Shown here: positions 52,171 to 61,607 of the stretch, piece by piece
Numbering within the stretch: position 1 is the first letter of the stretch
How the letters are laid out: every line of letters begins with the position of its first letter
DNA from: JBCDJI01 sp964351865
Lineage (GTDB): Bacteria > Verrucomicrobiota > Verrucomicrobiia > Methylacidiphilales > JBCBYL01
NCBI GenBank assembly: GCA_964351865.1
Contig: CAYGPJ010000005.1
Coordinates: forward strand, 62,001 to 126,000
Direction: 5' to 3'
DNA: 64,000 nucleotides
Made by a program: the position numbers and the translations under genes
The notes under the pieces: model-generated
Seen by the model: the letters and a program-made list of their open reading frames with translations, nothing else
The model's database searches: none
What the model was told of the DNA's origin: nothing

Positions 52171-53332
52171 AATTACGATTCAGCAGATGATCGAGGTGCG
52201 GCGCAAACAGCTCTGGTTCCAACAGGAAGGAGTCGTGGCCTTTTTCAGAATGCACGGTGAGGTACATGTGCTTCACCCCGGCTTTATTCAAATGCTTTTC
52301 CAGTGCTTGCTGCTCTTCCGGATAGAAACAAAAATCGGAATCCACCGAAAAAACTAACCATTGCTGGCCGGCTTCTTTACAAGGTCTTAGCAATTCTTCC
52401 ACCGAAGCGGCTCCCACCTCTTCCAGCGGATCGTAGTGGCTCCACATTTCACAGACCCGCAAGTAGGTGTTGGCATCGAAACGGTGGACGAATTTTTTAC
52501 CCTGATGGATCATATAGGACTGCACACTGTCCCGAATGGTATACCAGGCGAAATGGTCTTCCGCCTGCTGCACATCCCGTTTGGCGCGTCGTTCAATCGT
52601 ATCCAGATGGACGAAGGTTTTGTGCGAAATCATCCGCGCCAGCGCCAGGCCGTAGCTGGGTCCGTTGGTATGGTAATAGTCGCCCCCATGAAAATGCGGA
52701 TCATTTTCGATCGCTAGAATCTGTTCGAAGAGCAGCAAGCGGTTCAGCACCGTCGTTTTCCAGCTACTGGCAATAGAAACCACTCGTTCGACCCGCTCGG
52801 GAAACAAGGTGGCAAAGGTCTGCGCCAACATTCCCCCCACACTCGGCCCGATGACCGCGTGGCATTTTTCGATCCCCATATGATCCAGCAACAACGCCTG
52901 CACGCGACACTGGTCGACGGTGCGAATATGCGGAAACGAACTGCCGTAAGCTTTACCCGTTTCCGGATTAAGGTGCCGCGGTCCGGTGGAACCATAGCAG
53001 CCGCCCAGATAGTTCACGCAAATGACGAAATACTGATTCGTATCCAGCGCCTTGCCATGTCCGATGTAGTCATCCCACCAGCCCGCATGCAAATCTTCGG
53101 TCCATAGGTCATTATCATGCGTGACTTCCTGATTCATGCCCGCCGCGTGGTGGCTGCCACTCAGAGCATGGAACAGCAGGATTACATTATCCTTGTTGGC
53201 ATTCAGCGCCCCGTAGGTCTCGTAAGCCAAAGTCACCGGCCCATCGAGAGAACCTTCAAACAAATCCAGAACTTCCCCCTTAGGGATCAATTCGTGATAC
53301 TGGGTTTTCACCTGATGTAACTCTGCGGACAT
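52169..53332 (-). CDS. metX: Homoserine O-acetyltransferase
   Basis: A 387-residue alpha/beta hydrolase-fold protein. LFHALSGSHHAAGMN, YLGGCYGSTGPRHLNPETGK and the nucleophile elbow AVIGPSVGGMLAQTFA (catalytic Ser near 152) match MetX, which acetylates homoserine from acetyl-CoA for methionine synthesis. The C-terminal SEKGHDSFLLEPE supplies the catalytic His. Some family members use succinyl-CoA instead. It follows metY by 53 bp in the same operon. Confidence 0.95.
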   Translation of the reverse strand: MSAELHQVKTQYHELIPKGEVLDLFEGSLDGPVTLAYETYGALNANKDNVILLFHALSGSHHAAGMNQEVTHDNDLWTEDLHAGWWDDYIGHGKALDTNQYFVICVNYLGGCYGSTGPRHLNPETGKAYGSSFPHIRTVDQCRVQALLLDHMGIEKCHAVIGPSVGGMLAQTFATLFPERVERVVSIASSWKTTVLNRLLLFEQILAIENDPHFHGGDYYHTNGPSYGLALARMISHKTFVHLDTIERRAKRDVQQAEDHFAWYTIRDSVQSYMIHQGKKFVHRFDANTYLRVCEMWSHYDPLEEVGAASVEELLRPCKEAGQQWLVFSVDSDFCFYPEEQQALEKHLNKAGVKHMYLTVHSEKGHDSFLLEPELFAPHLDHLLNRN

Positions 53333-53385
53333 AGAAAGTTAACCTTAGACGGCCTAGGTCTGGGAAGCAATATTGGGCTTGCCCC

Positions 53386-54654
53386 TTATGCAGCAGCAAG
53401 CGCCTGATCGATATCCGCCAGTATATCGTCGATATTCTCGATCCCGATCGAAAGACGAATCAACTCCGGCTTGATGCCTCCTGCCCGTTGCTGCTCCTCA
53501 GTGAGCTGGGAATGCGTGGTGGTGGCGGGATGAATGGCGAGGCTCTTGGCGTCCCCAACATTAGCAACATGTGAGAAGAGTTTCAGATGATCAATGAATT
53601 TACTCCCTGCTTCCGCGCCGCCTTTAACCCCGAAGACCACCATCGTGCCGCCGGTGCCGGAAAGATATTTTTCACATTTTTCAGGAGAGTTGAGCAAGGG
53701 GTAGCTCACCCAATCCACTTTATCCGAAGCCTCTAAATGATTCGCCACAGCGCTGGCATTTTCGCAATGCCGCTCCATCCGCAACGGCAGAGTTTCGATC
53801 CCCTGTAAAAACATCCACGCATTATCCGGGCTGATACACGCCCCCAGATTGCGCAGCGGCCCGAGACGCAGGCGCAGCAGGTAATCCAATGGAGCCAGCG
53901 GCTCGGGTAAATCAATAGCCCAGCGCAGATTGTGATAACTGGCATCCGGCTCGCTCATCAGCGGGAACTTGCCGCTACTCCAGTCAAATTTACCAGAGTA
54001 GACGACGATGCCACCGATACCGGTACCGTGTCCACCCATCCACTTGGTCAGCGAGTAACAAACGATATCCGCTCCGTGATCCATCGGACGCTGCAACGCT
54101 GGCGTAGTAAAAGTGCCATCCACAATTAAAGGTAAACCGTGCTCATGCGCGATGGCGGCGATCGCCTCAATATCGGCCACGTCCAACCCGGGGTTGCCAA
54201 CCGTCTCGCAAAACAGTGCCTTGGTGTTCTCATTGATCGCGGCACGATAGTTTTCCGGATCGTTGGGGTCCACAAACTTCACGTGGATGCCGAATTGCGG
54301 CATGATGTCGTTAAACTGAGTGTAGCTGCCCCCATAGAGATTATTAGCGGAGACGATTTCATCACCGGCCTGACAGATATTAATGATCGAATAGAAAATC
54401 GCACTGGTTCCGGAAGCAACGGCCACAGCTCCGGCAGCACCGTCCATCTCAGCCACTCGTTTTTCCAACACGTCATGCGTCGGATTCATCAGGCGGGTAT
54501 ACACATTCCCCAATTCCTTCAGTCCAAAAAGATTGGCGGCATGTTCGGTGTTCTTAAACTGGTAAGAACTGGTGCGGTAGATAGGCAGCGCCCGGGACAA
54601 AGTCGTCGGATCCGGTTCCTGACCTCCATGTAAACAGATCGTTTCAAATTTCAT
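53386..54654 (-). CDS. metY: O-acetylhomoserine aminocarboxypropyltransferase (sulfhydrylase)
   Basis: About 422 residues from ATG 54654, which gives MKFETICLHGGQEPDPTT, the canonical start; the longer frame adds 14 residues without similarity. A PLP enzyme: VAVASGTSAIFYSIINI and ADIVCYSLTKWMGGHGTGIGG, where the Lys in SLTKW binds PLP. It combines O-acetylhomoserine (from MetX) with sulfide to give homocysteine. Gene order metY-metX on the - strand fits direct sulfhydrylation. The 51-bp upstream gap has no SAM riboswitch. Confidence 0.95.
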   Translation of the reverse strand: MKFETICLHGGQEPDPTTLSRALPIYRTSSYQFKNTEHAANLFGLKELGNVYTRLMNPTHDVLEKRVAEMDGAAGAVAVASGTSAIFYSIINICQAGDEIVSANNLYGGSYTQFNDIMPQFGIHVKFVDPNDPENYRAAINENTKALFCETVGNPGLDVADIEAIAAIAHEHGLPLIVDGTFTTPALQRPMDHGADIVCYSLTKWMGGHGTGIGGIVVYSGKFDWSSGKFPLMSEPDASYHNLRWAIDLPEPLAPLDYLLRLRLGPLRNLGACISPDNAWMFLQGIETLPLRMERHCENASAVANHLEASDKVDWVSYPLLNSPEKCEKYLSGTGGTMVVFGVKGGAEAGSKFIDHLKLFSHVANVGDAKSLAIHPATTTHSQLTEEQQRAGGIKPELIRLSIGIENIDDILADIDQALAAA

Positions 54655-54705
54655 AACTGATGATTCTATCCTTGTCAGCCATTCAGGCGACACCAAAATG
54701 AATCA

Positions 54706-55434
54706 GTGAAAAAAATCCTCCTCCGCGCACTGGTTGCCTCCCTTTTGATGACGAGTGGCCAAACCATGCTCGGGCAAGCTGAGCCGGAAGCGCCGGTCAC
54801 CAGCAGTGTGACCGCAGAGCAACTCACCGAATACGACACGCTTACACCAGCACAAAAAATGGTGATCGATCACGCCTTAAATCTGACCACCATGAACCTC
54901 GGGTATTTATATGGCTCCGCCGATCCCGCACGCGGCGGCATGGATTGCTCCGGAACCATCCAGCACCTGCTGCAAAAGCAGGCGCAACTCTCAGGCGTGC
55001 CGCGCCAGGCGAATCACTTTTACCGCTGGGTCTGGAAAGACTCGGTTTTCCATGCCGTCAATTCCACTCAGGCTGATGGATTTGAATGGAAACACCTGAC
55101 CCCGGGCGACCTCTTATTCTGGAGCGGCACCTATGAAATCGATCGCGATCCTCCGGTAACCCATGTGATGCTGTATTTAGGCACGCTGAAAGAGAGTGGA
55201 AAGCGGGTCATGTTCGGAGCCAGCAGTGGACGTTACTATGGCCGGGAACCGCAGCACGGCGTCAGCGTATTTAATTTTGACCTGCCACGTGAAGGCTCCA
55301 CTTCCCGTTTCCTTGGTTATGGTTCGATTCCAGGGCTGGATGCCTCTGCCGGCGCAGTTGAACTCGAAGCCCAAGCAGAAACCGGGGCTGAGGCTAAGAT
55401 CGACGCTACCGAGACGGAATTAGAAACTGACTAA
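54706..55434 (+). CDS. Secreted NlpC/P60-type peptidase
   Basis: A 242-residue protein starting at GTG, with signal sequence (KKILLRALVASLLMTSGQTM, then LGQAE). The NlpC/P60 core follows: GYLYGSADPARGGMDCSGTI has the catalytic Cys (DCSG near 84), LTPGDLLFWSGTY is the family's PGDL box, and PVTHVMLYLG has the catalytic His. Such enzymes cleave D-Glu-DAP type bonds in peptidoglycan or related amides. The acidic tail (about residues 215-242, rich in Glu, Ala and Thr) is unusual. Confidence 0.85.
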   Translation: MKKILLRALVASLLMTSGQTMLGQAEPEAPVTSSVTAEQLTEYDTLTPAQKMVIDHALNLTTMNLGYLYGSADPARGGMDCSGTIQHLLQKQAQLSGVPRQANHFYRWVWKDSVFHAVNSTQADGFEWKHLTPGDLLFWSGTYEIDRDPPVTHVMLYLGTLKESGKRVMFGASSGRYYGREPQHGVSVFNFDLPREGSTSRFLGYGSIPGLDASAGAVELEAQAETGAEAKIDATETELETD

Positions 55435-55445
55435 AACATATTGCA

Positions 55446-55607
55446 TATGACTGGGTAAAAGCAGGGAGCGCGGCATCTTGCCCGCATGGCCTAACTCATA
55501 GAAATAAAAGCCTTAATCCCCAAAAACTGCGGGCGAGACGCCCGCTTTCCCTGTCCGGGAACCCGACACCCTAATTACCAGCCATAGCTCGTGACATAAT
55601 CTACTAG
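55446..55607. repeat. Inverted-repeat element, copy 2 (REP/MITE-like)
   Basis: Outer ends match copy 1: ATATGACTGGGTAAAA at the left (copy 1 ATATGACGGGTAAAA at 52060) and GCCATAGCTCGTGACATAAT with CTACTAG at the right (copy 1 ...GTATCTCGTGGCACAGTCTACT). Inside, CAGGGAGCGCGGCATCTTGC with CCGCA pairs imperfectly with the right-hand TGCGGGCGAGACGCCCGCTT with TCCCTG. The internal sequence differs from copy 1, so ends are conserved and the middle is not. It lies between NlpC/P60 and the convergent LarA-like gene. Confidence 0.75.
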
Positions 55608-55711
55608 TGTAAGCCGCATTTTGGGGTGAAGCGCGGTAAGAAATCTTGCAGATATTCTCACCCTACACGGGAAAACAAGACCGAGAAACCATCCCCACTA
55701 ACATTATTTTT

Positions 55712-56989
55712 CTACCCCCCCGCCCACTGCGGCTTGTCGCGCAGATGGAAGAGCTGTTCTCCCGCTTTAGGCACGTAGAATACGCCTTCGTCTTCCCTAT
55801 TTTTGAAATCTTCGGGATTGATGGAATCCGGATCCCGATAGCCCAGATTGATCTGCTGGCACTCGGCCTCCGGAATCTGGGTCGCCAGCGTCACACGCAC
55901 CCGCGGGGTTTCCACCCCGTCTTCGTAGGTGCCGATCCCATGCACATGTGTCGAGTGCGCCAGGATGCCCCAAGGATAATCTTTAAATTTGTCCCATTGC
56001 TTCAAAAAGTAATCGCGACAGTGATAGCCAATTTCGCGAATGAGTTTCCCATGCACTTCCGAGACTTCCGACAGATGCGGCGCATAAATAATCAGTTCCC
56101 CGCCATCGGCCACGATCGGTTCCAGCTTGTACATACATTTACCGGCCACCCACAGTTCATCATACATCGGGGGGGCCGCGGAGAGCACCTGCGAGTAGGC
56201 CCGGTCCTTATATTCAATATGGAGCTGGGCCGAAAGATCGCTGGCCTGATCCCATGCCCCCTCCGGGGTGCCTGCAAAAAGTCCGGCGTAGCGAGTGGAG
56301 TCCGCCACCATACAGAAAGCCGCACGCTGGCAAGGAATCAGCGCCGCCGCGCGATCCACCACCTTACGCACTGGCGTCCACTTATTGCCGATAATCATCG
56401 GATTCGTCACCACCGCGCCCAGCCAGTGGAAAAAGTTCAGGATCTCCGGTCCCCCGATCCCCGGGAAAAAATATTTATTCCCGCCAGAGAAGCCGACCAC
56501 CTCATGCGGGAAGACCGGTCCCATCACCACCAGCCAATCGTATTCCAGTGCTTTGCGATTCAATTGCACCGGCACGTCCATCGAAAACAATCCCCCGGAA
56601 AGCTCCTCAATTTCGGAAGCCGGAATCGTGCCCAGCGTTTCCAGCGACGACGGATCATCCCAGGAATGGTTAAAGACAGCAACCTTCTCGTATTTGCCAG
56701 CTCGATCTTCCGGCGTCCATTCCATCCGTTTCAGGATCGCTGCTTCCGACATCGGGGGATGGGTTCCCAGTGCGATCATCACATCAATCCGCTCTGCCTG
56801 CCCCGCTACCTGCTCATGAAAGGCTTTAAATAATTGCCCCAGCGGAGCAGTGCGAGTCCCATCCGGGACGATACAGAGAATCTTTTTCCCCACAAAATTC
56901 GCATCCTTGGACAATCCCGCCACCACCCCCGCAACTTGATCCTCACTTAGTGATGCCGTCTCATCTGCCGTTTCTCCGTATGTTCTCAT
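55712..56989 (-). CDS. LarA-like (nickel-dependent lactate racemase family) protein
   Basis: A 425-residue protein of the LarA/DUF2088 family. Near the N-terminus LCIVPDGTRTAPLGQLFKAF is the conserved DxTR region, followed by VMIALGTHPPMS (His used in catalysis) and FPHEVVGFSGGNKYFFPGIG (second His and substrate region). LarA interconverts lactate enantiomers with a nickel pincer cofactor; homologues use other hydroxy acids. The cofactor genes larB/C/E are not nearby, so the substrate is uncertain. A long + strand frame opposite it is a shadow. Confidence 0.88.
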   Translation of the reverse strand: MRTYGETADETASLSEDQVAGVVAGLSKDANFVGKKILCIVPDGTRTAPLGQLFKAFHEQVAGQAERIDVMIALGTHPPMSEAAILKRMEWTPEDRAGKYEKVAVFNHSWDDPSSLETLGTIPASEIEELSGGLFSMDVPVQLNRKALEYDWLVVMGPVFPHEVVGFSGGNKYFFPGIGGPEILNFFHWLGAVVTNPMIIGNKWTPVRKVVDRAAALIPCQRAAFCMVADSTRYAGLFAGTPEGAWDQASDLSAQLHIEYKDRAYSQVLSAAPPMYDELWVAGKCMYKLEPIVADGGELIIYAPHLSEVSEVHGKLIREIGYHCRDYFLKQWDKFKDYPWGILAHSTHVHGIGTYEDGVETPRVRVTLATQIPEAECQQINLGYRDPDSINPEDFKNREDEGVFYVPKAGEQLFHLRDKPQWAGG

Positions 56990-57112
56990 AAGTTATATTT
57001 AACACCAATTTCAACACTATGGAGCTATTTTTTAAAAAATCAGAACCAAGAAATATTTATTTATTCATTGAGAAGCTTTCCCGGCCATCAGCCGACTGTT
57101 TGACAGCTGATA

Positions 57113-57958
57113 TCACAGTCCTAGTTCTTCCAATATAAACCTTGAGACCGGATCCATATGGTGAGGCTCCAGTACCAGATCTGCCACGGCCAGCACTTCA
57201 ACAGCAGCATTCGCCACGGCTACCTTCCGGTCAGCCACGGCCATCATCCCCAGATCATTCACCTGATCGCCGAAAACAGTCAACTGGTGCTCGTTAAGGC
57301 CCTGTAATTTTCGTAACCGCTGTATGGCTTTGCCCTTGCAGGCATTCCGGTGGTGAATCATCAGCCAATACCATCCGGTGGCATAGGTATCATCCCACAG
57401 ATGCATGGTCAGTTCCGCGCCGAAGCGTTCTGCCAGCATATCTCTCAAGCAACTCAAGCGCCGCTCGTCCCCAACGACCGTAAAGCACACTACTTCTTCC
57501 CTTTGAATCTCCTGCCAATCCGATGTCAGCCGCAGTCGAGGATCATTCGCCGCTACCCGCTCCTGCAGATAATAATCCATCCCCCCATTGCGATCTGATC
57601 CATAGTAAACATGGTCTTCCATCCCGTCATGAGTCGACACAAAGTGAACCGACCTCTCTCGCAGCATCACCTCCTGAATTTCCATGACGGTTTGAGGCAA
57701 AAGAGCATGCGTGATCAACTTCTCGCCGGTCCGATAATCCGAAACATACGCCCCGTTAAACTCAATCACCGGCAGCGTGAGCGGAAGATCTCCCAAGCGT
57801 TCCTTAATAGAAACCAGACTACGCGCACTCGCCACTGTGAATAAAACGCCTTGGCTAAGCAAAGACTCAAGTTGTTGGCGGCTTAAGAGAGAAAGCCAGC
57901 CCTCCGCGTCAAGCAACGTGCCGTCCAGATCAGTGACATATAATATAGGAGAACTCAC
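57113..57958 (-). CDS. HAD-superfamily phosphatase (Cof type)
   Basis: A 281-residue protein. Motif I YVTDLDGTLLDAEGWLS near residue 7, motif II in FTVASARS, motif III with Lys in HHRNACKGKAIQRLR, and motif IV VFGDQVNDLGMM near 235 are all present. The middle part forms a type IIB cap. Cof-type enzymes act on sugar phosphates and similar compounds. It follows the Wzc-like gene by 27 bp and is probably cotranscribed with the export module; a link with sugar-phosphate supply is possible but unproven. Confidence 0.88.
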   Translation of the reverse strand: MSSPILYVTDLDGTLLDAEGWLSLLSRQQLESLLSQGVLFTVASARSLVSIKERLGDLPLTLPVIEFNGAYVSDYRTGEKLITHALLPQTVMEIQEVMLRERSVHFVSTHDGMEDHVYYGSDRNGGMDYYLQERVAANDPRLRLTSDWQEIQREEVVCFTVVGDERRLSCLRDMLAERFGAELTMHLWDDTYATGWYWLMIHHRNACKGKAIQRLRKLQGLNEHQLTVFGDQVNDLGMMAVADRKVAVANAAVEVLAVADLVLEPHHMDPVSRFILEELGL

Positions 57959-57985
57959 AAATCGTCCTGAGGTAAAACAAGCACG

Positions 57986-60022
57986 CTACCCCCCATAGGC
58001 CTTACCATATCCATCTCCAGCACTGTAGTAGTAGTAATACGGATCTGAAACCAGACCCGAGCGACTCGGCAGACGATTCAGAACCATCCCGACAGGAATT
58101 TTGTGTGCTTTGGTGAGTTGCTCTTTGGCACGTAGCACCGCGCCACGCGGGGTCTTCGCGGCATGAGCGACTATGACTGCAGATTGCACTTGCGGTGCAA
58201 TGATCAATGAATCCGACACTGAATTAACGGGCGCACTATCGATCACTACCCGATCAAAAATTTGACTCACCTCATTCAACAAAGTCTCAAACATCGAACT
58301 CGCCAACAACTCAGCAGGATTGGGCGCCATTTTCCCGACTGGCATCAGCATAAGATTTTCTATTTGAGGATCATATAAACTGCCAGCTAAATCACTTTGC
58401 CCTGCGAGGTATCCCACAATTCCACTCAAGTTATCTTTTTCAGAAATAGCGAAAATTTTATCTACCATCGGTCTTCTCAGATCAGCATCGATCAATAATG
58501 TTTTACGGCCTTCTTGTGCAAAAGAAAGTGCCAGATTAGACGCCACAAAACTCTTTCCCTCTCCCGGCACGGCACTGGTTAACAGGAACGTTTTACGTTC
58601 TTCTTCTCTTCCCAATAGTTTAATCGAAGCGCGCAGACTTCTTAGTGCCTCCGCTGCCTGTCCCCCGCTATCCGACAACAATACCAGCGGCTCAATCTTA
58701 CCAGATTTTTTTGCCTTAGGTTTTTTCATGCCGGTAGAAGCCCCCTCATCCATCTTGGCAGCACTTTCTGCTTTGAGTTTATCCAGCAGGCGCTGACCTC
58801 CTTGCTTCATCCATTCTACATCCGGAATCCGGTTATCATCAGGAATGGCACCTAAAACCGGCAAGCCAATGACATCTTCCGCCTCATCTACTGTCTTGAT
58901 CGTGTTATCAAATAAGTTAATCAAGACAATCAATCCCAAACCGGTCCCCACTCCCATAAAGCTGCAAATAACCAGAATCAGAAGCTTGCGTGGCTTACTG
59001 GGATTAGTGGCACTTTGCGCCTGTTCCACAATATCGACCGGATTCGACTCAATTCCTTTGGTTACATCTGTTTCTTTCATGCGGGTCACAATGGAGTCAT
59101 AAAGAATACGGTCCGTTTGCAACTCTCGACTACGCACATTGAAGTGCGCTTCAATCATTTTAAGCTCCGCATCCATGCGTTCCTGACCTGATAACTCGGC
59201 CAACTTGGCTTCCTGCTCCTGCCATAAGGGCTTGTTTCTGAGCTGAGCCAACACTTTATTCAGCTCGCTCTGAAATTGTGTGGTCAACTGCTCCAGCATA
59301 CTTCTGGCCTGCACTAGGCTCGGATGCTTATCCCGATAACGCTGGGTTAAGCGATCAATATCATCTTCCTGCTTTTCAATTTTCTGACTCAGCTCAACCG
59401 CTTTTTTGAAGTCCTGCAAATCATCTTCCGAAGCTTGTAATTTGGTGCGAACCCTTTCGGCTTCTTCCATCAGAAAAGTAAATGCGGTTTTCGATGATCC
59501 GGTGCGAGAGCCGATCATTTCACGAATATATTCAGCCACAATGGTGTTGGCTAACTTTTGGGCAACCCCCGGCACCCGGTGCTCCACCGTAATTTCAATC
59601 AAACGGGTACCTCGCCTTAAACGAACATCCGTCCAATCTGCTAACATTTGGGCCAATTGCTGTGGCTGATAATCCCCATATTCTCCAGACTGGCCTTTAA
59701 GTAATTTCGGCAGCCCACTGACATCCTCGCGCTGCATCACCCGCTGATATAGGCTCTCACGCTGCAAATTTAGTTCGATAGTCTTGATCACCTCCAGGCT
59801 ACTATAATCCTGTGACGAAACGTCCATGATCTTCACCACTCGCTGTGCCCGCATGGGGACTTCCACTAGCACCGTAGATTCGTAGAGGCGCGGAGCGATC
59901 GCGATATAACTAAGGGCTCCCAGCACAAAGATAGAAACGCATAAAGTCAGCAACCAAAAGCGTTCCAGCACCAGATTTACGAGGTGGCGGATATCGATAT
60001 CAAATTCTGAGCGGTCATTCAT
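57986..60022 (-). CDS. Wzc-like polysaccharide copolymerase / BY-type tyrosine autokinase
   Basis: A 678-residue inner-membrane protein. Wzz-like N-terminal domain with membrane segment near 20-45 (LTLCVSIFVLGALSYIAIA), a long periplasmic coiled-coil, and a second membrane segment near 345-370. The cytoplasmic ATPase follows: Walker A SAVPGEGKSFVASN near 480, Walker A' LLIDADLRRP near 510 and Walker B VVIDSAP near 592. The C-terminus has a Tyr cluster (DPYYYYYSAGDGYGKAYGG), the autophosphorylation tail. It controls chain length and export together with the Wza-like protein. No matching tyrosine phosphatase is seen. Confidence 0.95.
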   Translation of the reverse strand: MNDRSEFDIDIRHLVNLVLERFWLLTLCVSIFVLGALSYIAIAPRLYESTVLVEVPMRAQRVVKIMDVSSQDYSSLEVIKTIELNLQRESLYQRVMQREDVSGLPKLLKGQSGEYGDYQPQQLAQMLADWTDVRLRRGTRLIEITVEHRVPGVAQKLANTIVAEYIREMIGSRTGSSKTAFTFLMEEAERVRTKLQASEDDLQDFKKAVELSQKIEKQEDDIDRLTQRYRDKHPSLVQARSMLEQLTTQFQSELNKVLAQLRNKPLWQEQEAKLAELSGQERMDAELKMIEAHFNVRSRELQTDRILYDSIVTRMKETDVTKGIESNPVDIVEQAQSATNPSKPRKLLILVICSFMGVGTGLGLIVLINLFDNTIKTVDEAEDVIGLPVLGAIPDDNRIPDVEWMKQGGQRLLDKLKAESAAKMDEGASTGMKKPKAKKSGKIEPLVLLSDSGGQAAEALRSLRASIKLLGREEERKTFLLTSAVPGEGKSFVASNLALSFAQEGRKTLLIDADLRRPMVDKIFAISEKDNLSGIVGYLAGQSDLAGSLYDPQIENLMLMPVGKMAPNPAELLASSMFETLLNEVSQIFDRVVIDSAPVNSVSDSLIIAPQVQSAVIVAHAAKTPRGAVLRAKEQLTKAHKIPVGMVLNRLPSRSGLVSDPYYYYYSAGDGYGKAYGG

Positions 60023-60297
60023 AAGATTTAGCGAAGCCTCACCCTACAGAGTGTTTTCATTAGCTCAATGCCGGAAATGATCTTGCGGCTAAAGCTTATG
60101 GTGCGTGAGAAATTCCAGGATAGCTTCAATTAAAATAGTGCTTTATGATTACTGCTGAAGGCAAATGCGACCTGGATTCAACTTTCAGGCTTCGCCCTGA
60201 TTAAACAAATTAGAAATAAATTTTACTCTTAAGCTATCGCCTAGGGTTTTCTCGGCCTATCGTAATTTATGGTCACAGCAAATGCCTCGGCAAGCGA
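60023..60297. other. 275-bp gap inside the export module
   Basis: This stretch separates the Wza-like and Wzc-like genes. It holds a short GC stem (TCAGG/CCTGA in the - strand sense) and is otherwise AT-rich, without a convincing ORF or known riboswitch. A separate promoter for the Wzc-like gene may lie here, but I cannot point to one. Confidence 0.4.
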
Positions 60298-60879
60298 TTA
60301 AAACATACTTTCACCGACACTGATAGTATCATTGGGAAGCACGTAGACCCGTTTGGCATCTTTATCACTGGCCAGTTTCTTGGCATTAATTTTATAGACT
60401 TTCTCTTCCCCTCCAACATTCCGCCGCAGCGTGACACGACCCGCATCCGCAATTTCGGTATACCCACCTGCCATGGCAATCGCACCCAACACATCCAGCC
60501 GCCCTTCATCCGGAATTTCAATCGCTCCCGGTTTCTGGACTTGCCCTAAAACGGTGACGCGCTCGACCGCATAATCCAAAACCGCCAACGTTACCTGAGG
60601 ATTAATAATAAAGTCTTCATTCAGTTTTTGAGTGATTTCAGCCACCGCATCTTCAACGGTTTTTCCTGATAACTTCAAGGAACCCAGCAAGGGAAAAACG
60701 ATAAAGCCACTCTTAGCGATTCGCGCTTCTGTGGTTAGATCCTCCTCCTGAAAGACACTAATCTTGACCACGTCATTGGCGCGTAATATGTAACCGGATT
60801 TGGAAAAGCCTGACCCTATCAAGGTCAGGCTGATCAAAACTGCCAATGCTGCCGGTTTAATGAAACCGTGAAGCTTCAT
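60298..60879 (-). CDS. Wza-like polysaccharide export protein
   Basis: About 193 residues from ATG 60879, one base after the FecR-gene stop; an in-frame ATG at 60903 would lie inside that gene. A signal sequence (AALAVLISLTLIGSGFSKSG) is followed by the Poly_export domain YILRANDVVKISVFQEEDLT and a SLBB-type domain (VERVTVLGQVQKPGAIEIP). It is shorter than E. coli Wza and lacks an obvious lipobox Cys and C-terminal membrane helix, so it is a minimal periplasmic-type exporter component that would work with the barrel encoded upstream. Confidence 0.9.
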   Translation of the reverse strand: MKLHGFIKPAALAVLISLTLIGSGFSKSGYILRANDVVKISVFQEEDLTTEARIAKSGFIVFPLLGSLKLSGKTVEDAVAEITQKLNEDFIINPQVTLAVLDYAVERVTVLGQVQKPGAIEIPDEGRLDVLGAIAMAGGYTEIADAGRVTLRRNVGGEEKVYKINAKKLASDKDAKRVYVLPNDTISVGESMF

Positions 60880-60880
60880 G

Positions 60881-61591
60881 CTACTGCTCCGGCGAAAGCT
60901 CATCCGTGTTTGCAGGATTCGATGGCCCTAAAAGTGGTGTTAACAGCACATTAGGATCACCCCCGGCATCGATAATTGCCTGAGTCAATGCAGCCAAGGT
61001 CGCATCACTGATCTGAACGACGGTTCCACTTTGTCCGTTGAACATGCTGCCCTGAGGCACACTGATGGTTTGGCCTCCTGCGGTGGTAACGGTGACCGTT
61101 CCGTTGATGACGGTAATGTTTCCACCACTAACCTGCCACGCGGTGCCACGAGCCGCAGCGATTCCACTAGGAGTCTGAATCCGGAAATCACTCACGCCAT
61201 CCAACTCATTCAAAAAACTGATAACTCCACCGGCATCACTTGGCATGTCTAACTTTACAGTGCGACTTTCTACTTTTTCATTTTTTTTCTCAATATCCAA
61301 TTCGCTGATCGTCACGTCGGTATTCGTTTGAACGATCGTCGAGGCCCCGGGCATCAACCCGAGGATAACATTCCCATTGTCTGACGTTTTAATTTTACTG
61401 CCAACGGGGATTAAATCGCCCTTGCCTAGTTCCTGGGTGCCAACTCCCGGCACATCAACGGTCACCAAACCTTTAACCGCCAGAATCTTAGCTTGGACTT
61501 GCTCGGCCTGAGTGATGGAAGCACCCGCCAGGACAAGCATAGCGGTAACTAGTGTGAATGACTTCAACATATTTTGTAACAGACTGATCAT
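60881..61591 (-). CDS. Secreted FecR-domain protein
   Basis: A 236-residue protein with signal sequence (SFTLVTAMLVLAGASITQA) and a FecR domain: AKILAVKGLVTVDVPG, DLIPVGSKIKTSDNGNVIL and FRIQTPSGIAAARGTAWQVS with TITVINGTVTVT-like repeats. Classical FecR proteins are anti-sigma regulators with a membrane helix; this one has none and appears secreted. Such stand-alone FecR proteins are common in exosortase-type EPS clusters and may bind polymer. The C-terminus is Pro-rich and acidic. It lies between the barrel and Wza-like genes. Confidence 0.85.
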   Translation of the reverse strand: MISLLQNMLKSFTLVTAMLVLAGASITQAEQVQAKILAVKGLVTVDVPGVGTQELGKGDLIPVGSKIKTSDNGNVILGLMPGASTIVQTNTDVTISELDIEKKNEKVESRTVKLDMPSDAGGVISFLNELDGVSDFRIQTPSGIAAARGTAWQVSGGNITVINGTVTVTTAGGQTISVPQGSMFNGQSGTVVQISDATLAALTQAIIDAGGDPNVLLTPLLGPSNPANTDELSPEQ

Positions 61592-61607
61592 ACGGATCTC
61601 CTTTTGT

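Noticed and set aside
54655..54705. SAM riboswitch ahead of metY
   Set aside because: The gap is only 51 bp and shows no S-box-like sequence.
55646..56833. Long + strand frame (395 codons) opposite the LarA-like gene
   Set aside because: The - strand frame gives a clear LarA-family protein with conserved motifs; the + strand frame is rich in His and Arg with no family resemblance, a typical shadow.
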